NCBI GenBank assembly: GCA_018105865.1
Contig: JACLAT010000129.1
Location: forward strand, 1-64,000
Source of the DNA: Metaphire vulgaris
Lineage: Eukaryota; Annelida; Clitellata; Crassiclitellata; Megascolecidae
Direction: 5' to 3'
DNA: 64,000 nt
In this document: piece by piece, positions 1 to 23,037 of the stretch
How positions within the stretch are numbered: the stretch's first letter is position 1
Layout: each line of letters starts with the position of its first letter
Made by a program: the position numbers and the translations under genes
Notes under the pieces: model-generated
Database searches by the model: none
What the model was told of the DNA's origin: nothing
The model's input: only the letters and a program-made list of their open reading frames with translations

Positions 1-269
1 TTCATTTTTGGACACAGTTTATGCACATTACCATCCATTTTCATTTGCAATGGCGTCTGACCCTATAGGACTTCGTACGAAAGGCGATGACGACCACATT
101 CGAAAACCTTCTAGATCTCAAGACACGCAGATGCATTTCACGCCTCAAACAAGTACGAACAAACGGAATGAAACGGTGGTCGTCGTTGCAGGTTGCCAAG
201 TTACGCGGTCAATCGACGCTGGGTCTCATTGTTTGCTGCTTTGCGATTATTTGCGTTCTAGAAATGCTC

Positions 270-270
<1 letters not shown>

Positions 271-349
<79 letters not shown>
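271..349. repeat. (AAT)n microsatellite
   Basis: About 26 tandem TAA/AAT units are read directly. Several other (AAT)n arrays in this window sit at LINE 3' ends, so this could be an orphan tail, but no LINE sequence is recognised beside it. Confidence 0.95.
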
Positions 350-1296
350 TGTGTGTTTTGTGTTGAGACAATTAATTACTTCCATATACGACTTCGTCTA
401 GGCAATGTAGGCATACACTCTCAAAAAACCAACGGCGCATGCGAATAGGCGTAACGGTTCTCCTTCTGAGCAAAAATCGACTAGTATACTATCAAAATGC
501 ATTACTGAAGTGGGCTAGAAAGTCCCCAAAGGCCATATTAAAGGCGGGGCTGAGGGCTGTAGCCGGCCCATCATGAGAAATGGGCCCATCGATTTTATAA
601 TCTTTTTGCTTATCGTACGATTTTCAGCACGATTTGGAAGGAAGATAGGGGCCTAACCTTTTTTTGCTTATCAGAACGATTTCGAAGGACATAACCTTTT
701 TGTGCTTGTCAAAGATTTTCAGTATAGGCTCACTCGGACCTTAATCCGGCCCTGAAGTCCCTTAGTTAGAGCTGGTCTTTCACTCGTAGTAAAAATCGTA
801 CCATTAGTGGGGAACTCTTCTCGTGATTTATCAGACTAACATGGCCTATCAGTAAGAGTGCACTAAGGTTATTTTACTGACAGCTGACTCTGGTTCTCAG
901 TTTGTTCGAAACGCATTGTGTGGGAGAGGGCATATGACTATTGACATCTATGGAGTTAACATCGTTTACCTTGGAATCTGAATTCATTTTCAGAATCTTG
1001 CTTTTAGCTCTGAAGAATTAGTCGACAAATTTACAGCACGATTCACAACTATGGGCCTAATCCGAAGCGATCGGCGAACTGGTTTCTTTTATTCGTTTAT
1101 TTTTTAGCACATCTCCGCTTGGCCGATTGCTTCTTATTAAGCCGTGACTTGCGAGTTGCAACTGATGGTAGTGGACTGAACAGCATTGTTTTAGTGTAAA
1201 ATTGGTAGACAGACACGTTGAACGTATTGGACGAGAAGATAGTAGGCTAATGGATACTAGTGTAAATGATTTCAAAATCAAGCTTAGTACCAGAAA

Positions 1297-1460
1297 TATT
1301 TTACACTAACACCCTCAATTTGAGACCAACACCCCCCAACACCCTCCCCCAAAATCAGGTATGGGATTACCCTTTTTTTGCTTGTCAGACTTTTTGGCAG
1401 GGGACCCCACCACTCCACAGAATTTACGGACACCCTTTTCAAATTGATAGGTCCTAATCA
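1297..1460 (+). mobile_element. Diverged non-autonomous repeat, copy 1
   Basis: The segment around GGCAGGGGACCCC and the run 'acggacaccc...aaattgata' reappears in reverse orientation at about 3052-3172 (GGGGTTCCCCTGCC, 'atcaatttgggggtgtcgg'). Two diverged, oppositely oriented copies point to a dispersed element. Ends and superfamily are not resolved. Confidence 0.5.
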
Positions 1461-1507
1461 TAGAAATAACCCTGCTTAATACTATAGGATACTAGATTGG
1501 ATGGGCA

Positions 1508-1556
1508 GGAACACAGTGGTTCTCTCACCGGGCAGACCCTCCCGAACCACTTTAAA
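1508..1556 (+). repeat. LINE/SINE-type 3' terminal hairpin, plus orientation
   Basis: An AGTGGTTC (1515-1522) and GAACCACT (1544-1551) stem encloses a GC-rich 21-nt loop. It is followed by 'ttaaacc' and an A/T-rich ATT tail. The same two-stem fold occurs at 9177, 33633, 48031 and 55039, where it ends CR1-like LINEs or a SINE, so this is probably an orphan 3' end of a related element. Confidence 0.55.
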
Positions 1557-1560
1557 CCTT

Positions 1561-2518
1561 GTTATATTTATTATTATATTATAACTGAGAGTCGCTTCCA
1601 CCTCAATGCAGTCTATTTGATTTTGTTAAAAAGAGCTGATAAGCAGATCACAAGCAACACATAGGTGCTCATCGATTCTGTCATACAGATTACCATTATA
1701 ATATATGATATCAATATCCCAACAACAGACCAAGAACGGCACATTGCACTGTAAGCGCGCTATAGTCCCTCTATCCACCGCCAGCCTCTATTAATATTCA
1801 GATAGCGCCGATCTTTCACGTTTGAACATGCACCGTCAGCAAAAAGAATTCGATCGACGCTCGTTATTATAATAAGCCCATTGAGGCCTATGACCTGGTG
1901 GACGAAATATGCTCGAAGGTTAGGATGTCTTGGTAGACCGGGTACACCAAAGACAAACAACTGCTCCACGTGAGTCTACGTCAGGCATATACTGGAGGAC
2001 CTCGTTGATATGCCATACGGCAGTCGTATGCAAAAAAGCCATAGATAGACCTGGACATCAAGCTGAAACGGGTTACTAGAGGTGTGATTATTACGCAAAA
2101 CAGACGAAGAATACGGACTAGATAGGTCTAGTGTTCACGCAAGCCAATGCAAGTAGGCCTATGCATGTTCATGACGGAGCTTATAGGCCCTAAGTCTGTG
2201 GGTATATGGCTTCTGGTTTTCTCGGTCGCCCAGTTCTTGCGTGTTAACTAAACGACTGTAAACTGAGCTTATATTTGCTGAATTTAGCTGAGGCAAGCAG
2301 ATCGAAGCAGTAAAGACAGCTGCCACAACTGATCAAAGTCATCATCTGACGAAAAGAAGGTAAACTGGCTACGCGTTATGCTGTTATCGTAATGTCTGTC
2401 ATCAAACTCAGTTACAAGTTGTAATATTGTACTGTAATATTGTATTGTAATTTATAATTTGTAATGTGCCCACCCAGTCACTGTAGGCCTATTAGTTTGC
2501 CACAATAATCTCTAAGTT
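1561..2518. other. Intergenic stretch, nothing recognised
   Basis: No exon, RNA gene or clear repeat boundary is seen. Frames are short and composition resembles the flanks. It ends at an AAT/ATT array. Confidence 0.5.
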
Positions 2519-2519
2519 C

Positions 2520-2520
<1 letters not shown>

Positions 2521-2565
<45 letters not shown>

Positions 2566-2587
2566 TGATAATAATAGTATAATTATG

Positions 2588-2618
<31 letters not shown>

Positions 2619-2636
2619 TAAATAATAATAATATTA

Positions 2637-2693
<57 letters not shown>
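2521..2693. repeat. Compound (AAT)n/(ATT)n array, self-complementary
   Basis: AAT units (from 2521) are followed by ATT units (about 2590-2690), with short interruptions. The two halves are reverse complements and could fold into a long A/T hairpin. Such arrays are prone to slippage and assembly error. Confidence 0.9.
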
Positions 2694-2694
<1 letters not shown>

Positions 2695-3051
2695 AGTTAA
2701 CAGCTAACATTAATAATAAAGTTACTTTAATGAAAGCAACGACACCGTTATATAGTATATAAGGACTATGGTTGCCCATAAACCTATTCAATGCAATCTG
2801 TGGAGGCATGACGACGCTTTTTCAAGTGAATTGCAGAATTTAGGTCCAGAGGACAAGTGCCTAAATAGTGGCTGCTCTGTATAATGGATCCATCGGGTGG
2901 CATTTGAGAGCCAGAATATTGAGAAATAAGGACAGTTTAATGTTTTCATTATGCTAAATAATTTAGCCTATATAAGCGAGCAAGTTAATGACAGCACGAA
3001 CCTTCTCCGTCCTACTTTTAAAAATGAAGAGTGGACCAGTGGGTTATTTAT

Positions 3052-3172
3052 AGGATGATCAATTTGGGGGTGTCGGTAAATTCTGGGGTTCCCCTGCCAA
3101 AAAATCCTGACAAGGAAAAAAGGTCATCCCATAGCTGAGATTAGGGTGTGTGGGGGTGTCTTAGTGTCCTTT
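3052..3172 (-). mobile_element. Diverged non-autonomous repeat, copy 2 (inverted)
   Basis: This is the reverse-oriented relative of 1297-1460. It shares the GGGGTTCCCCTGCCA core and the 'gtgtcggtaaattctgg' end. Boundaries are approximate. Confidence 0.5.
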
Positions 3173-3815
3173 TGTTTCGCTGACGACGCAAAATAGGCCT
3201 ACTTTGTAGCTTCGGCTGACCACTGAAGCGTAAAATATGGCACATTTTGGCAGCGAAGATAACTTAGAAGTGATCAAATTGGTTATATCCACAATGCTGA
3301 GATAGCCTACACTAGGCCTATAGCCCTAAAGGCCGTGGGTTTTAATTAATAGGCCTATTGAACTGAAAACAGGCGACTAATCACTTGTAAGTAGCCGTTT
3401 TAGACCAGCAGTAGCCTACTGTAGCTGATTAACAAATAGGTAGCGTTCTGCGGAAGCTCAGCTGAGCTTAGAGTGTGCCAGACTGCCAATGGTTGGTACT
3501 CTTAGGCCTGAGCAGGCAGCAGGCTTACCCTGTCCCTGACGAAAGTTATTTATAAATTATGCGATTCTGGTAGGCCTAGTCCTGGCCTACTGTGCTGCCA
3601 ACATATACCTAGGCCTATACAGCGATCCGGGCATTAGGCCTAATGTGCCTAATCGCCTTAGCAATTAGGCCTAACGTCGGAGCTGAGATTGCAGTCGTTG
3701 CACTCTTAAGAGTCTGTAGGCCTATAGTAGGCCTAATTTATTACAGCCCATGCCATCTTTTCCTCATTCTGCGATAATTCCTGAGAGGTCGATTTGATTT
3801 CCTCTCATTCACTGA

Positions 3816-3989
3816 CAGTGGCGGCTCTAGGATTTGGCAAGTGGGGGGCCGTTGGGGGGCAACTTCTAATCATGGGGGCCAACCATTTGTTGTTTAATGT
3901 ATGTAGCATTAAGTATAGGGTCCCAACTGGGGGTACTGGGGTCAGGCTCTCAATAGGGGCACAGGCCCCCCCCGGTGGAGCCGCCACTG
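3816..3989 (+). mobile_element. hAT-type MITE (CAGTGGCGGCTC family), copy A
   Basis: The element starts CAGTGGCGGCTC and ends GAGCCGCCACTG, a perfect 12-bp terminal inverted repeat. It is flanked by a perfect 8-bp direct repeat TTCACTGA (3808-3815 and 3990-3997). An 8-bp target duplication with CAG-type ends is the hallmark of hAT transposons. At 174 bp it has no coding capacity. Related copies lie at 4409-4596 and 38294-38487. Confidence 0.9.
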
Positions 3990-4408
3990 TTCACTGACTG
4001 TGACAAACGCTTAGGCCTATGATTTGATACAGAAGACGGCTTTTGAAATCGTTGCTTGGGGGCTGTCCATTAATTATCTCACCAATTTTGGGACAATTCT
4101 GACCCCCTTGTCAACAACTGTCAATTTTCAGTTACCCTATAATTATGCCAAAACTTTTTGGCCCAAGATCAATGGCAGGCCCCAGTAACAAGGTTAGGGC
4201 TGTCCATTAATATATCAACAATTTTGGGGCAATTTTACCCCTCCCTTGTCAACAACTGTCAACTTTCACCACCCCCATAATTACGTCAAAACTTTTGACC
4301 CCCTCCCAAGATCAATGACAGGTCCCAATAACAATTAAGGTTATTATTTTTGTGGCGATGACCGTTTTTTCCCTTTTTTGCTCATCGAATGTCAAAATGT
4401 GGTGGTGA

Positions 4409-4596
4409 CTGTGGCGGCTCTAGGATTTGGCAAGTGGGGGCCGTTGGGGACAACTTCTAATCATGGGGGCCAACCATTTTGTTGTTTCAATGTATGTAGC
4501 ATTAAGTATAGGGGTTCCCAACTGGGGGGGCCACTGAGGGGCCAGGCAGTCAATAGGGGGCACGGGCCCCCTGGTCCCCCGGTGGAGCCGCCACTG
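4409..4596 (+). mobile_element. hAT-type MITE (CAGTGGCGGCTC family), copy B
   Basis: The ends are CTGTGGCGGCTC and GAGCCGCCACTG, with one mismatch to the family terminus. The related element at 23744-24152 lacks the insertion at the equivalent point (23950-23965, 'gtggtggtgatgacc'), so that copy acts as an empty site. The 8-bp duplication is no longer clear. Confidence 0.8.
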
Positions 4597-4721
4597 CATG
4601 GGTAGTAATGACCTTTTTGCCATGCTTTTTTCCATTGTAATAAGTAGTATTCCATAAAATTTCCTATTTTTCATTATTTAATAGTAGGCCTACCAGCTGT
4701 TCTGACTGTTCTGACTGATCT

Positions 4722-4826
4722 TCCGGATTGACCTGGCTCTAATTATATTTGGATTTGGTGCGCCATCGGCTGATGCCCTGGGCATTATGATAGTGGCGCC
4801 ACAGAACTGATGATTGATTGATATTT
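4722..4826 (+). mobile_element. LINE 3'-end fragment, GATT-tail family
   Basis: It contains 'ggtgcgccatcggctgatg' and 'gatagtggcgcca' followed by 'tgattgattga'. The same 3' end recurs at 13925-14056, 19530-19862 (split), 27568-27665 and at the 3' end of the LINE at 50373-51291, which identifies it as a LINE tail rather than a gene. Confidence 0.75.
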
Positions 4827-4929
4827 GTAAAAAAGTGAAATTGTTGACGTCAACTTCTCTTGACCCCGTGTCAGCAACTATCAATTTTCCTTCTACATCG
4901 TTGACGTTATAAAATGGACAGCCCCTTGT

Positions 4930-5995
4930 ACCGGTTTCTGGTGTCACAATCGCCTCGTGTGACAGCGGTCTTAGGCTGGCTCAGCTGAGGGCGTTGTTAG
5001 CGAATGAAGCAGTTGAGTGTTAAGCGCCGTTGGCCCTTCGATTTTCTGCTGAGCATTCACTTTAGTCAAATTTTTCTAGGACGGTATTAAGTCAAATTCA
5101 ACATTGTAATTTAATTTTCGCATTTATGCTTTTTAGAAACTGTGATTTAGCGATCAAAGTGTGTTTTATTTGTTTTGATGTTTATAACACGTATTTGCCG
5201 AGTAAGCTAATGATGCAATTAAGTAAGTAAGTCAACCATATTGGTCAATCAGGTTGTTGTATGTTTTTCTGATAATTGTGTGCGGCTGCGTTGTTAGGTA
5301 TTTGCTCTAGGGTTTGCTCCTTGCGGGCAGCGACAGCTATAAGCTTCGCTGCGCTTTTGCCTAAACATGTCAGGACACAGCAATATGCAAGTTTGCTCAT
5401 GCCATCTCAACTTCCAATCCCGAGTTCTGAGATACAGCGTTGTATGTTGGTGGAATTTCAGTGCTGCCTTTAAAATTTGGTGCCTGTTCCAACAAGTCGA
5501 AAGTTGCATTTTCAAACCTTTGCCATTTCGTTTTCTGATACCAGTAACATTGAATTTGCAATAAAGGAAGTGTCTATTATGCGGGCTGCCCGCATTTTAA
5601 CTAAACCCGCTGATTGGTCTAATGAATCACGTGGTTAGGGTTAGGTTCATTCGACCAATCAGCGGTTTAGTTAGAATGTGGGCAGCTCCATTTCTTCATT
5701 TTACTACCTTGCATAAACTTCCTCCTTCCTCTTCCTCCTACTTTCAAGTTTATGCATTAGTGATACAAATTTACATGACAAAGAATCTGAAGAGAGGACA
5801 AGAAAAGAAATGAAAAAGTTGCCTGATAACTACTATTTTGACAAAGAAAATTGGATTTATTTAGAGATGAAAGAATAAATAGGTATTTGCTAACATGTAA
5901 GTAACCTTTTGTGATGTATATAATAGCAACCGTTTTTGAATTTTAAGACTAACTGGCTGCCTTGCGTGATCTAATGCGTGTTGTGCTTATTTCAG
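4930..5995 (+). promoter_or_regulatory. Region upstream of PARP3, possible 5' UTR exon
   Basis: No protein exon is evident. A strong donor-like GTAAGT at 5897 and the acceptor TTCAG ending at 5995 would remove a short 5' UTR intron just before the PARP3 start. A large inverted repeat with CCAAT motifs lies at 5587-5684. No TATA box or start site can be assigned by eye. Confidence 0.35.
5587..5684. repeat. 39-40-bp inverted repeat with CCAAT motifs
   Basis: The left arm (5587-5626) and right arm (5646-5684) are near-perfect reverse complements, both holding 'ccgctgattggtc' or its complement. The 19-nt spacer contains CACGTG and GGTTAGGGTTAGG. It could be a small foldback element or a cruciform-forming part of the PARP3 upstream region. 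Confidence 0.7.
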
Positions 5996-5997
5996 TT

Positions 5998-17924
<11,927 letters not shown>

Positions 17925-18520
17925 GCAACATGTTGTTAGTGGTTGTTGAGGAAAATGGTTTTGTGCACGTATTAATTAGATTGCCACTTTTTTTGTTTTT
18001 TTGAATTGTTCCGTTCGTGGTTTGAGCTTCAAGAATTTAGAGGGTAGTTTAGTCAAGATTTGGTACTTTTATTCTCAAATCGCTTTTACGTATCAAGAGG
18101 CCATTAATACTTGATGCCTCTGCTTTCATATGACATTGTTGTAAGTTTTTACGTTAGTTTATTGTTGGCAGTAATAAGAAAAAGGTCTGTGCAAAATTTG
18201 ACCTCTCTATATAAAAATCATGAAGCAAGCACTCTTCAGAACAAGCATATCTTTAAATTCCAGAAATTTTCAAATTTTTGTAAAAATAAGAAATATTGTA
18301 GTTTAAAAATATGCTTATGCTGGACAGTGTTTTGTGATTTGAGAGAAAATTACTATAATATCTTCAAAATGTTGCATTTGGCCATCTTGGCCATTTGTTT
18401 CTGTTGCTAAATTGCTTGACTGATAGCAGAACATCTCTTGTTTTCATTCCGTTATGTAACAGATGTTATGTCTTGACTACAATTTACTTTACTTTAGAAT
18501 TCCTGCTTCTGTAGCACTTT
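17925..18520 (+). other. PARP3 3' UTR and downstream sequence
   Basis: A/T-rich sequence follows the PARP3 stop. No clear AATAAA signal was found within the first 500 bases, so the transcript end cannot be placed. No other gene is seen. Confidence 0.4.
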
Positions 18521-18830
18521 GAGGTCACGCTCCTTCTTACATTACTGAACTTTTTCACCGCTGTTTTCACTACTTCACATCACTTGCTCCACTCTATTGG
18601 TTGCATTGATGTCCGTTTCCCTAGATCACATACCACTCTCACCAAGCATCGGCCATTCAGAGTAAACTGGACCTTCTCTGGAACGAGTTGTCTCCATCTA
18701 CTCGTCTCACTTCTTACTCCCACAATCAATAATTCACTGTGAAGACTAAAGACTCTGAGTCTAAGTAGAAAAAAAGAGGTGCTATATACCTTGTGCGTCC
18801 CTTATTACATTACATCACCATTGGCTGGTG
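18520..18830 (+). mobile_element. CR1/L2-group LINE C-terminal fragment
   Basis: Short translated pieces such as SYITELFHRCFHYFTSLAP and 'LLWNELSPSTRLTS' match the usual LINE C-terminus ('PSYI..L' then 'WN.LP..R'). It is followed by 'gaggtgctatatacctt' and 'attacattacat', a LINE 3' end used elsewhere here. Frames are broken. Confidence 0.5.
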
Positions 18831-19380
18831 TAGACTTGATTGAGAAAGTGGGGGCCCAATGCCTATATCATCCCTAAAATCTCCTCAAAAAGTGGGAAGG
18901 GGCCTAGAGCCTAGAGGCCTAATAGAAGTTTAATAGATGCAATAATTGGCAACAAATTCAGTTGCACCTCAGATGAAATTTTAGATGCTTCAAGTGGTTT
19001 CACAGGTCATTGCAATGCCTTAGCAATTCTAACTTCTCTAATCATAAGTGAATTGTTTCTTTCTATGTTGTATGCGTGTAATGATTTTCTCTTTTGTGTT
19101 ATTTTTTTTGCTGCTGAATTCCAGTTTGTTACTTAGAAACGGTTTTCTTGTGATTGTAGTTTTGTGAGAACCTATGAAAATATTTCAGATCGTGTTTGGT
19201 TTCCTTTTAAAATAAATCCTACACCTACAGTGTACACTGTGCTCCAAAACCCGGAATTTGAATCAAGTATTGCCGAAAATTCTCTAGATTCTTGCAGAGG
19301 CGGCGCTGGTTTTTTTGGCTGGGTGGGTCAAATGCAATCTACACAACCAGGACCTGGCTAAGACTACCTCCCAAAGAAAA
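18830..19380. other. No gene seen
   Basis: A/T-rich unassigned sequence between a LINE fragment and a GATT-family LINE tail. No exon or repeat boundary was identified. Confidence 0.4.
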
Positions 19381-19862
19381 CCAATTTCTCTGCGGATTTG
19401 CTCGGGTACCCCTGCCCGAGACTGGGTGGGTACGGACCCGTGGACTCACCCCCTCAGCGACGCCCTGGATTCTTGGGCTCCACTGGTGGGCTCATCATGA
19501 TGTTATTTGAGCCAGGTCGGAATAGGTCAATCAATCAAACTTCCATGGCCCAGTGACGTCATTTCACACTTTTCTTGGGGGCCCTGAAAATTTTTTTGCA
19601 AATTTTTCACAAATTTAGGCATTTTTGCAATTTTTTTTGCAAATTTTGAGCAATTTTGGCAAATTTTAGGGCCAATGTTGTTTGCAATTTTTTGATATTT
19701 TTTGGCAATTTTTGCAATTTTTTGCGCATTAATACATTATAAATTAATATTTTCATTTCCTTGGGGGCCACAGCCTCCCAAATGACGCCCATGCCATGGC
19801 CCCACTATTATAATAATGCCCAAGGCATCAGCAATGGCGCACCAAATCCAAATTTAATTGCT
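19380..19862 (-). mobile_element. GATT-family LINE 3' end split by a MITE
   Basis: 'caatcaatcaaacttccatgg' (about 19529-19548) continues after the MITE as 'cactattataataatgccc' and 'ggcgcaccaaatccaaat' (19802-19858). This matches the intact minus-strand tail at 50373-50470. The MITE 19551-19793 therefore inserted into an existing LINE tail. Sequence at 19380-19528 is less certain. Confidence 0.65.
19551..19793. mobile_element. hAT-like MITE (GGCGTCATTT family) with 8-bp duplication
   Basis: The ends are CAGTGACGTCATTTC and AAATGACGCCCATG. A perfect 8-bp direct repeat CCATGGCC flanks it (19543-19550 and 19794-19801). The interior is rich in 'gcaaatttt' units. No coding capacity. Confidence 0.85.
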
Positions 19863-20960
19863 GGCAACCAGTTGCCAACTCTACCAGAACTAGAACTGGA
19901 ACTATCAAGAAAGCCTGTTTGACAGGTACAAGGTTTTGGAACTCATCCTCTGCTGAATCTTCCAACGAACAGCTTTCAAATCTTGACTCAAAACTATGCT
20001 AATAATGCCACTACTGGTACATCATGTATATCATGCCACATCACACGGCCTAATCAGTTACTTGTTATAATAATTAATTATCGGCAGTTTCTACACTCTC
20101 GCAAGCGAATTCTCGTTACTTTGACCTTTCGTACTTTCCCACACAATTTCAAGCCCTGTTAGCATTTCTCATGAATATGCATATAGCTAACCGCGATCTT
20201 ATTGGTCGCCAACGACTTTCGCTGGCGACAGGTGACAGGTGCTTGAGTTTTTGTCATTGCACGCCTGGCTGAGGCTATAGCAACGGAGATCAGCGCCGCC
20301 CTATGAGCCCGCGAGGCTCGGGAAGGACTTTGACTTTTGAATATGTCATAATATTATGTGATTAAAAGTGAATCAAGTTATGCCAAAAACAGAGATACTT
20401 GTTTTGCAAGAAAATTAACTTGATCGCAAGGTCAGTACTGTTTATATATCATTTAAGGCTGCAATGCGTCGCTAATTGGCCGCTATAAAAGGATTTGTTA
20501 ATTTCAGTGTAATTAACGAATTGTTTTTCGGACAAGAAAGAAAGAAGACTCCATTTTGAAGGGAATATTAATGTACGATTTTTAATTCATACTGAACGCA
20601 GAGTTTCTTGGCCACTTTCGCACTTAGTAAAGCAACTCACCTTGTTTTTGAGCATTCTATTTGTTTGGCAATTTTATCGCTGTTTTAATCATTGTTTATA
20701 TCGGAGCCAAAACCACATAACTGAAGGATTCTTCAGATTTTAGTTTCGTTTTCGTTTTCACTCTTGTCTTTGACATCCTGATTGCAAAATGACATTCCCT
20801 AAACCTTAGCATTTTGCATTCTGTGCTTAATTTTGTGAAATTCATTACTAATAATTCGATACACATGAAATTTTTGGGCCTAGCTGCGGTTTGTTCAGGA
20901 TGACTGCGTACCGTGGTCCGCCATTTGAGTAGCCCTGCTCTATACATTTGCGTTATCAGT
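19863..20960. other. No gene or recognised repeat
   Basis: About 1.1 kb with no open frame of note and no recognised element. The minus-strand 102-residue frame at 20696-21004 has no domain signal and overlaps the MITE at 20970. Confidence 0.45.
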
Positions 20961-20969
20961 ACAATAAGA

Positions 20970-21252
20970 GGCGTCATTTGTTGGGCTGGGGGCCGTGCCC
21001 CCAAGGAAATGAAAATATTAATTTATAATGTATTAATGTGCAAAAATTGCAAAAATTGCCAAAAAATTCAAAATTGCAAATTTTCCAACATTGGCCCTAA
21101 AATTTGCCAAAATTGCTCAAAATTTGGAAAAAATTTGCAAAAAAATTTGCAAAAAAATTGCCAAAATGCCTACAATTTGCCCAAAATTTGTGAAAAATTT
21201 GCAAAAAAATTTTCTTGCCCCCTCTCAAGAAAAGTGTGAAATGATGCCACTG
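20970..21252. mobile_element. hAT-like MITE (GGCGTCATTT family)
   Basis: The ends are GGCGTCATTTG and AAATGATGCCACTG. Flanking 8-mers are CAATAAGA (20962-20969) and CAATAAGG (21253-21260), matching at 7 of 8. Internal 'aaaatttgcaaaaattg' units match 19551-19793 in reverse orientation. Confidence 0.8.
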
Positions 21253-21305
21253 CAATAAGGCTGAGCTAGGGTTGCCAGATCTCCCGTATTTTATGGGGTC
21301 TCCCG

Positions 21306-21640
21306 TATTTCAGCAGGGATGTCATTTTGGGGGGCGTGGGGGCGTTGCCTCCTGATTTTAGGGGAAATTTTTTTCCACCAATGTTTGTGTTATTTAGCTT
21401 TTACATGTAAATTGGCTGGCTAAATAGGTAAAAAGACTGAAAAGTAAAAAAGTAAAAAAAAGTTCATGAACCCGTAAAGGAGGGCTTGATGTCGAATCTG
21501 GGATCTAAAGTAACTAATCGCACAAAATAGCTGTGACAAGCAAAAAAAAGGTCGCCAACTTTTTCGCAAACTTGACCAGTTGAAAGTGTCTTCGCCCCCC
21601 CCCCCCACTGAAAAACAGTGAAATGACGTCTCTATATTTC
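21306..21640. mobile_element. MITE with GATGTCATTTTGGGG and AAATGACGTC ends
   Basis: 'gggatgtcattttgggggg' and 'gaaatgacgtctc' are inverted. The interior 'gagggcttgatgtcgaatc' and 'acaagcaaaaaaaaggtcg' also occurs inside 17101-17430, so this is a repeated family. Confidence 0.6.
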
Positions 21641-21836
21641 AACCCCAGTCTCCCGCCTCCTTGTAACTTGTTTGTAATATTGATTCACTACATGCAGAAG
21701 ATGCAGTGCATTGAACAGTGTTGTTTTTTGCTTTTTCCTCGTCTATTTACTCTATAGTACTGTAGTGAAGTATAGCTCTAGCCATGCTAATTCACAATGG
21801 ACTGGACTGTGGAGTGGGTGTATTGATCGCGGAAAC

Positions 21837-22577
21837 CAGGGGCGTCTACACCATATAAGCCTTGGAGCAAATGCTCCAACGAAAAAAAGAGGGGAAGGAA
21901 TTTTTTTGATTTATGGGGAAAGGGAAATTTTTTGAAAGAACTTTCGAGGGAAAATTACGCCGTTATGGTTCATAATCTGCCGATTACAAATTATCATCTC
22001 TATGGCGTTGAAGTTGATGTATGATAAGATATGGCGTCGTCATAGACTCATAGTCATCATACGTTGAACATTGCAGTGACTCCAAATAGCCTACTTGTGG
22101 TGCGTAGTGGACAGAGACAGCTCAGACAGAAGTAGCCTAAATAGCATTAGGCCATTAGCATGTATTGTACTTTTTTTCTCTGTTTGTTGCGAAAATCTCA
22201 CATAATTGCAAGTTGTAATATGTTTCGTCAACACTTTTTCCACCATCATCCCATCATCATGGACTGATATTAAGAAAATAAGCAAAAAAATTACATGGTC
22301 TAAGATAAAAATCATGATGTATCAGGTGCTCAATTGTGAATTGTGTGCCAAAACTCCACTAAAACTCACCTACGAGCATCTGCAACTTCAAAATTTTTTC
22401 GGGGTCATACCATCGGACCCCGTGGGCGGAGGGCCTTAGCCGCCCCGCCATAATCACCCGAGCGCCTTCGGCGCCTGCGGGGCGCTTCGCGCCCCTCGCC
22501 TCCGCGGTCCCAGAACGCCTATGTCAGGTTTGGGGGGGAACTTGCTCCAATGAAAAAAGGGGGGATAGACGCCCCTG
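21837..22577. mobile_element. hAT-type element (CAGGGGCGTCTA ends)
   Basis: The ends are CAGGGGCGTCTACACC and GGATAGACGCCCCTG. A perfect 8-bp target duplication GCGGAAAC flanks it (21829-21836 and 22578-22585). A GC-rich patch at 22420-22510 is unlike the rest. At 741 bp it has no transposase. Confidence 0.88.
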
Positions 22578-22624
22578 GCGGAAACAATCTCCCATATTTC
22601 GACTTTGGATATCTGGCAACCCTA

Positions 22625-23037
22625 CACTGAGCTGTTGAACTTCAGAGCAATCTAGTTATTGGCTTATTTAGGTGTCTGCTTACGGTCAGAAATTAGGATA
22701 TCGCAGTTTTTCTGACCAGGTTTATGCCACTGGATACATTTTTCCTATTTAGACAGTGGAACCATATGTTGAAATTTGTTCTTCTTATTCATAACACAAA
22801 CACGGGCGCCCACAGAAAATTTTCTCCGGTAGGAGGCAAAATACATCTTAACACAATGGCCACAGTTAACATTTTAGCAAGATTTTCAAATTTCAATGAG
22901 AAATATTGGTATTTGCAGTTTCCAGGGGTCAAGTGCCCCTTTTGCTCAAATGTGCAGGCACCCATGAACACAAACATGATCGAGCAATGCATCATGTTCG
23001 TGACTGCAATACCCTTGTTTGATCCTAAAAGTATGCT
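22625..23037. other. No gene seen
   Basis: An open frame at 22724-23170 (148 residues) has no recognisable domain and runs into the transposon at 23038, so it is probably not a gene. Confidence 0.4.

Larger units (their letters stand above)
1..1490. other. Intergenic stretch, no gene seen
   Basis: No convincing coding exon is visible on either strand. Open frames here are short, and the one crossing 271-349 only translates a trinucleotide repeat. The stretch holds one (AAT)n array and a diverged repeat copy described separately. Nothing else was recognised. Confidence 0.6.
2150..4690. other. Cluster of the palindromic octamer TAGGCCTA
   Basis: At least 13 exact TAGGCCTA octamers lie between about 2154 and 4690, with seven of them between 3350 and 3730. 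An 8-mer is expected about once per 65 kb in random sequence. Elsewhere in the window mostly partial matches were noticed. No tandem period is evident. Function is unknown. Confidence 0.7.
4057..4926. mobile_element. Composite MITE with GGGGCTGTCCATTAATTA ends
   Basis: It begins GGGGCTGTCCATTAATTA and ends with TGGACAGCCCC, inverted ends also present at 23744-24152. An internal partial repeat of the left end lies near 4196. The element is interrupted by a hAT MITE (4409-4596) and a LINE 3' fragment (4722-4826), so it is a nested composite. No coding capacity. Confidence 0.7.
21267..22624. mobile_element. hAT-like element (TAGGGTTGCCAGAT ends) with nested MITEs
   Basis: The left end TAGGGTTGCCAGATCTCCCG and right end ATCTGGCAACCCTA are inverted. 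Flanking 8-mers GGCTGAGC and CACTGAGC match at 6 of 8. It contains two other elements (21306-21640 and 21837-22577). No transposase is recognisable. Confidence 0.65.

Noticed and set aside
8..448. Poly-Asn/poly-Ile frames across (AAT)n
   Set aside because: They are translations of microsatellites; similar artefacts occur at 7177-7464, 8908-9189, 12396-12670, 47900-48091 and 62177-62427.
18111..18410. 99-residue frame downstream of PARP3
   Set aside because: A/T-rich, no domain, lies in the probable PARP3 3' UTR.
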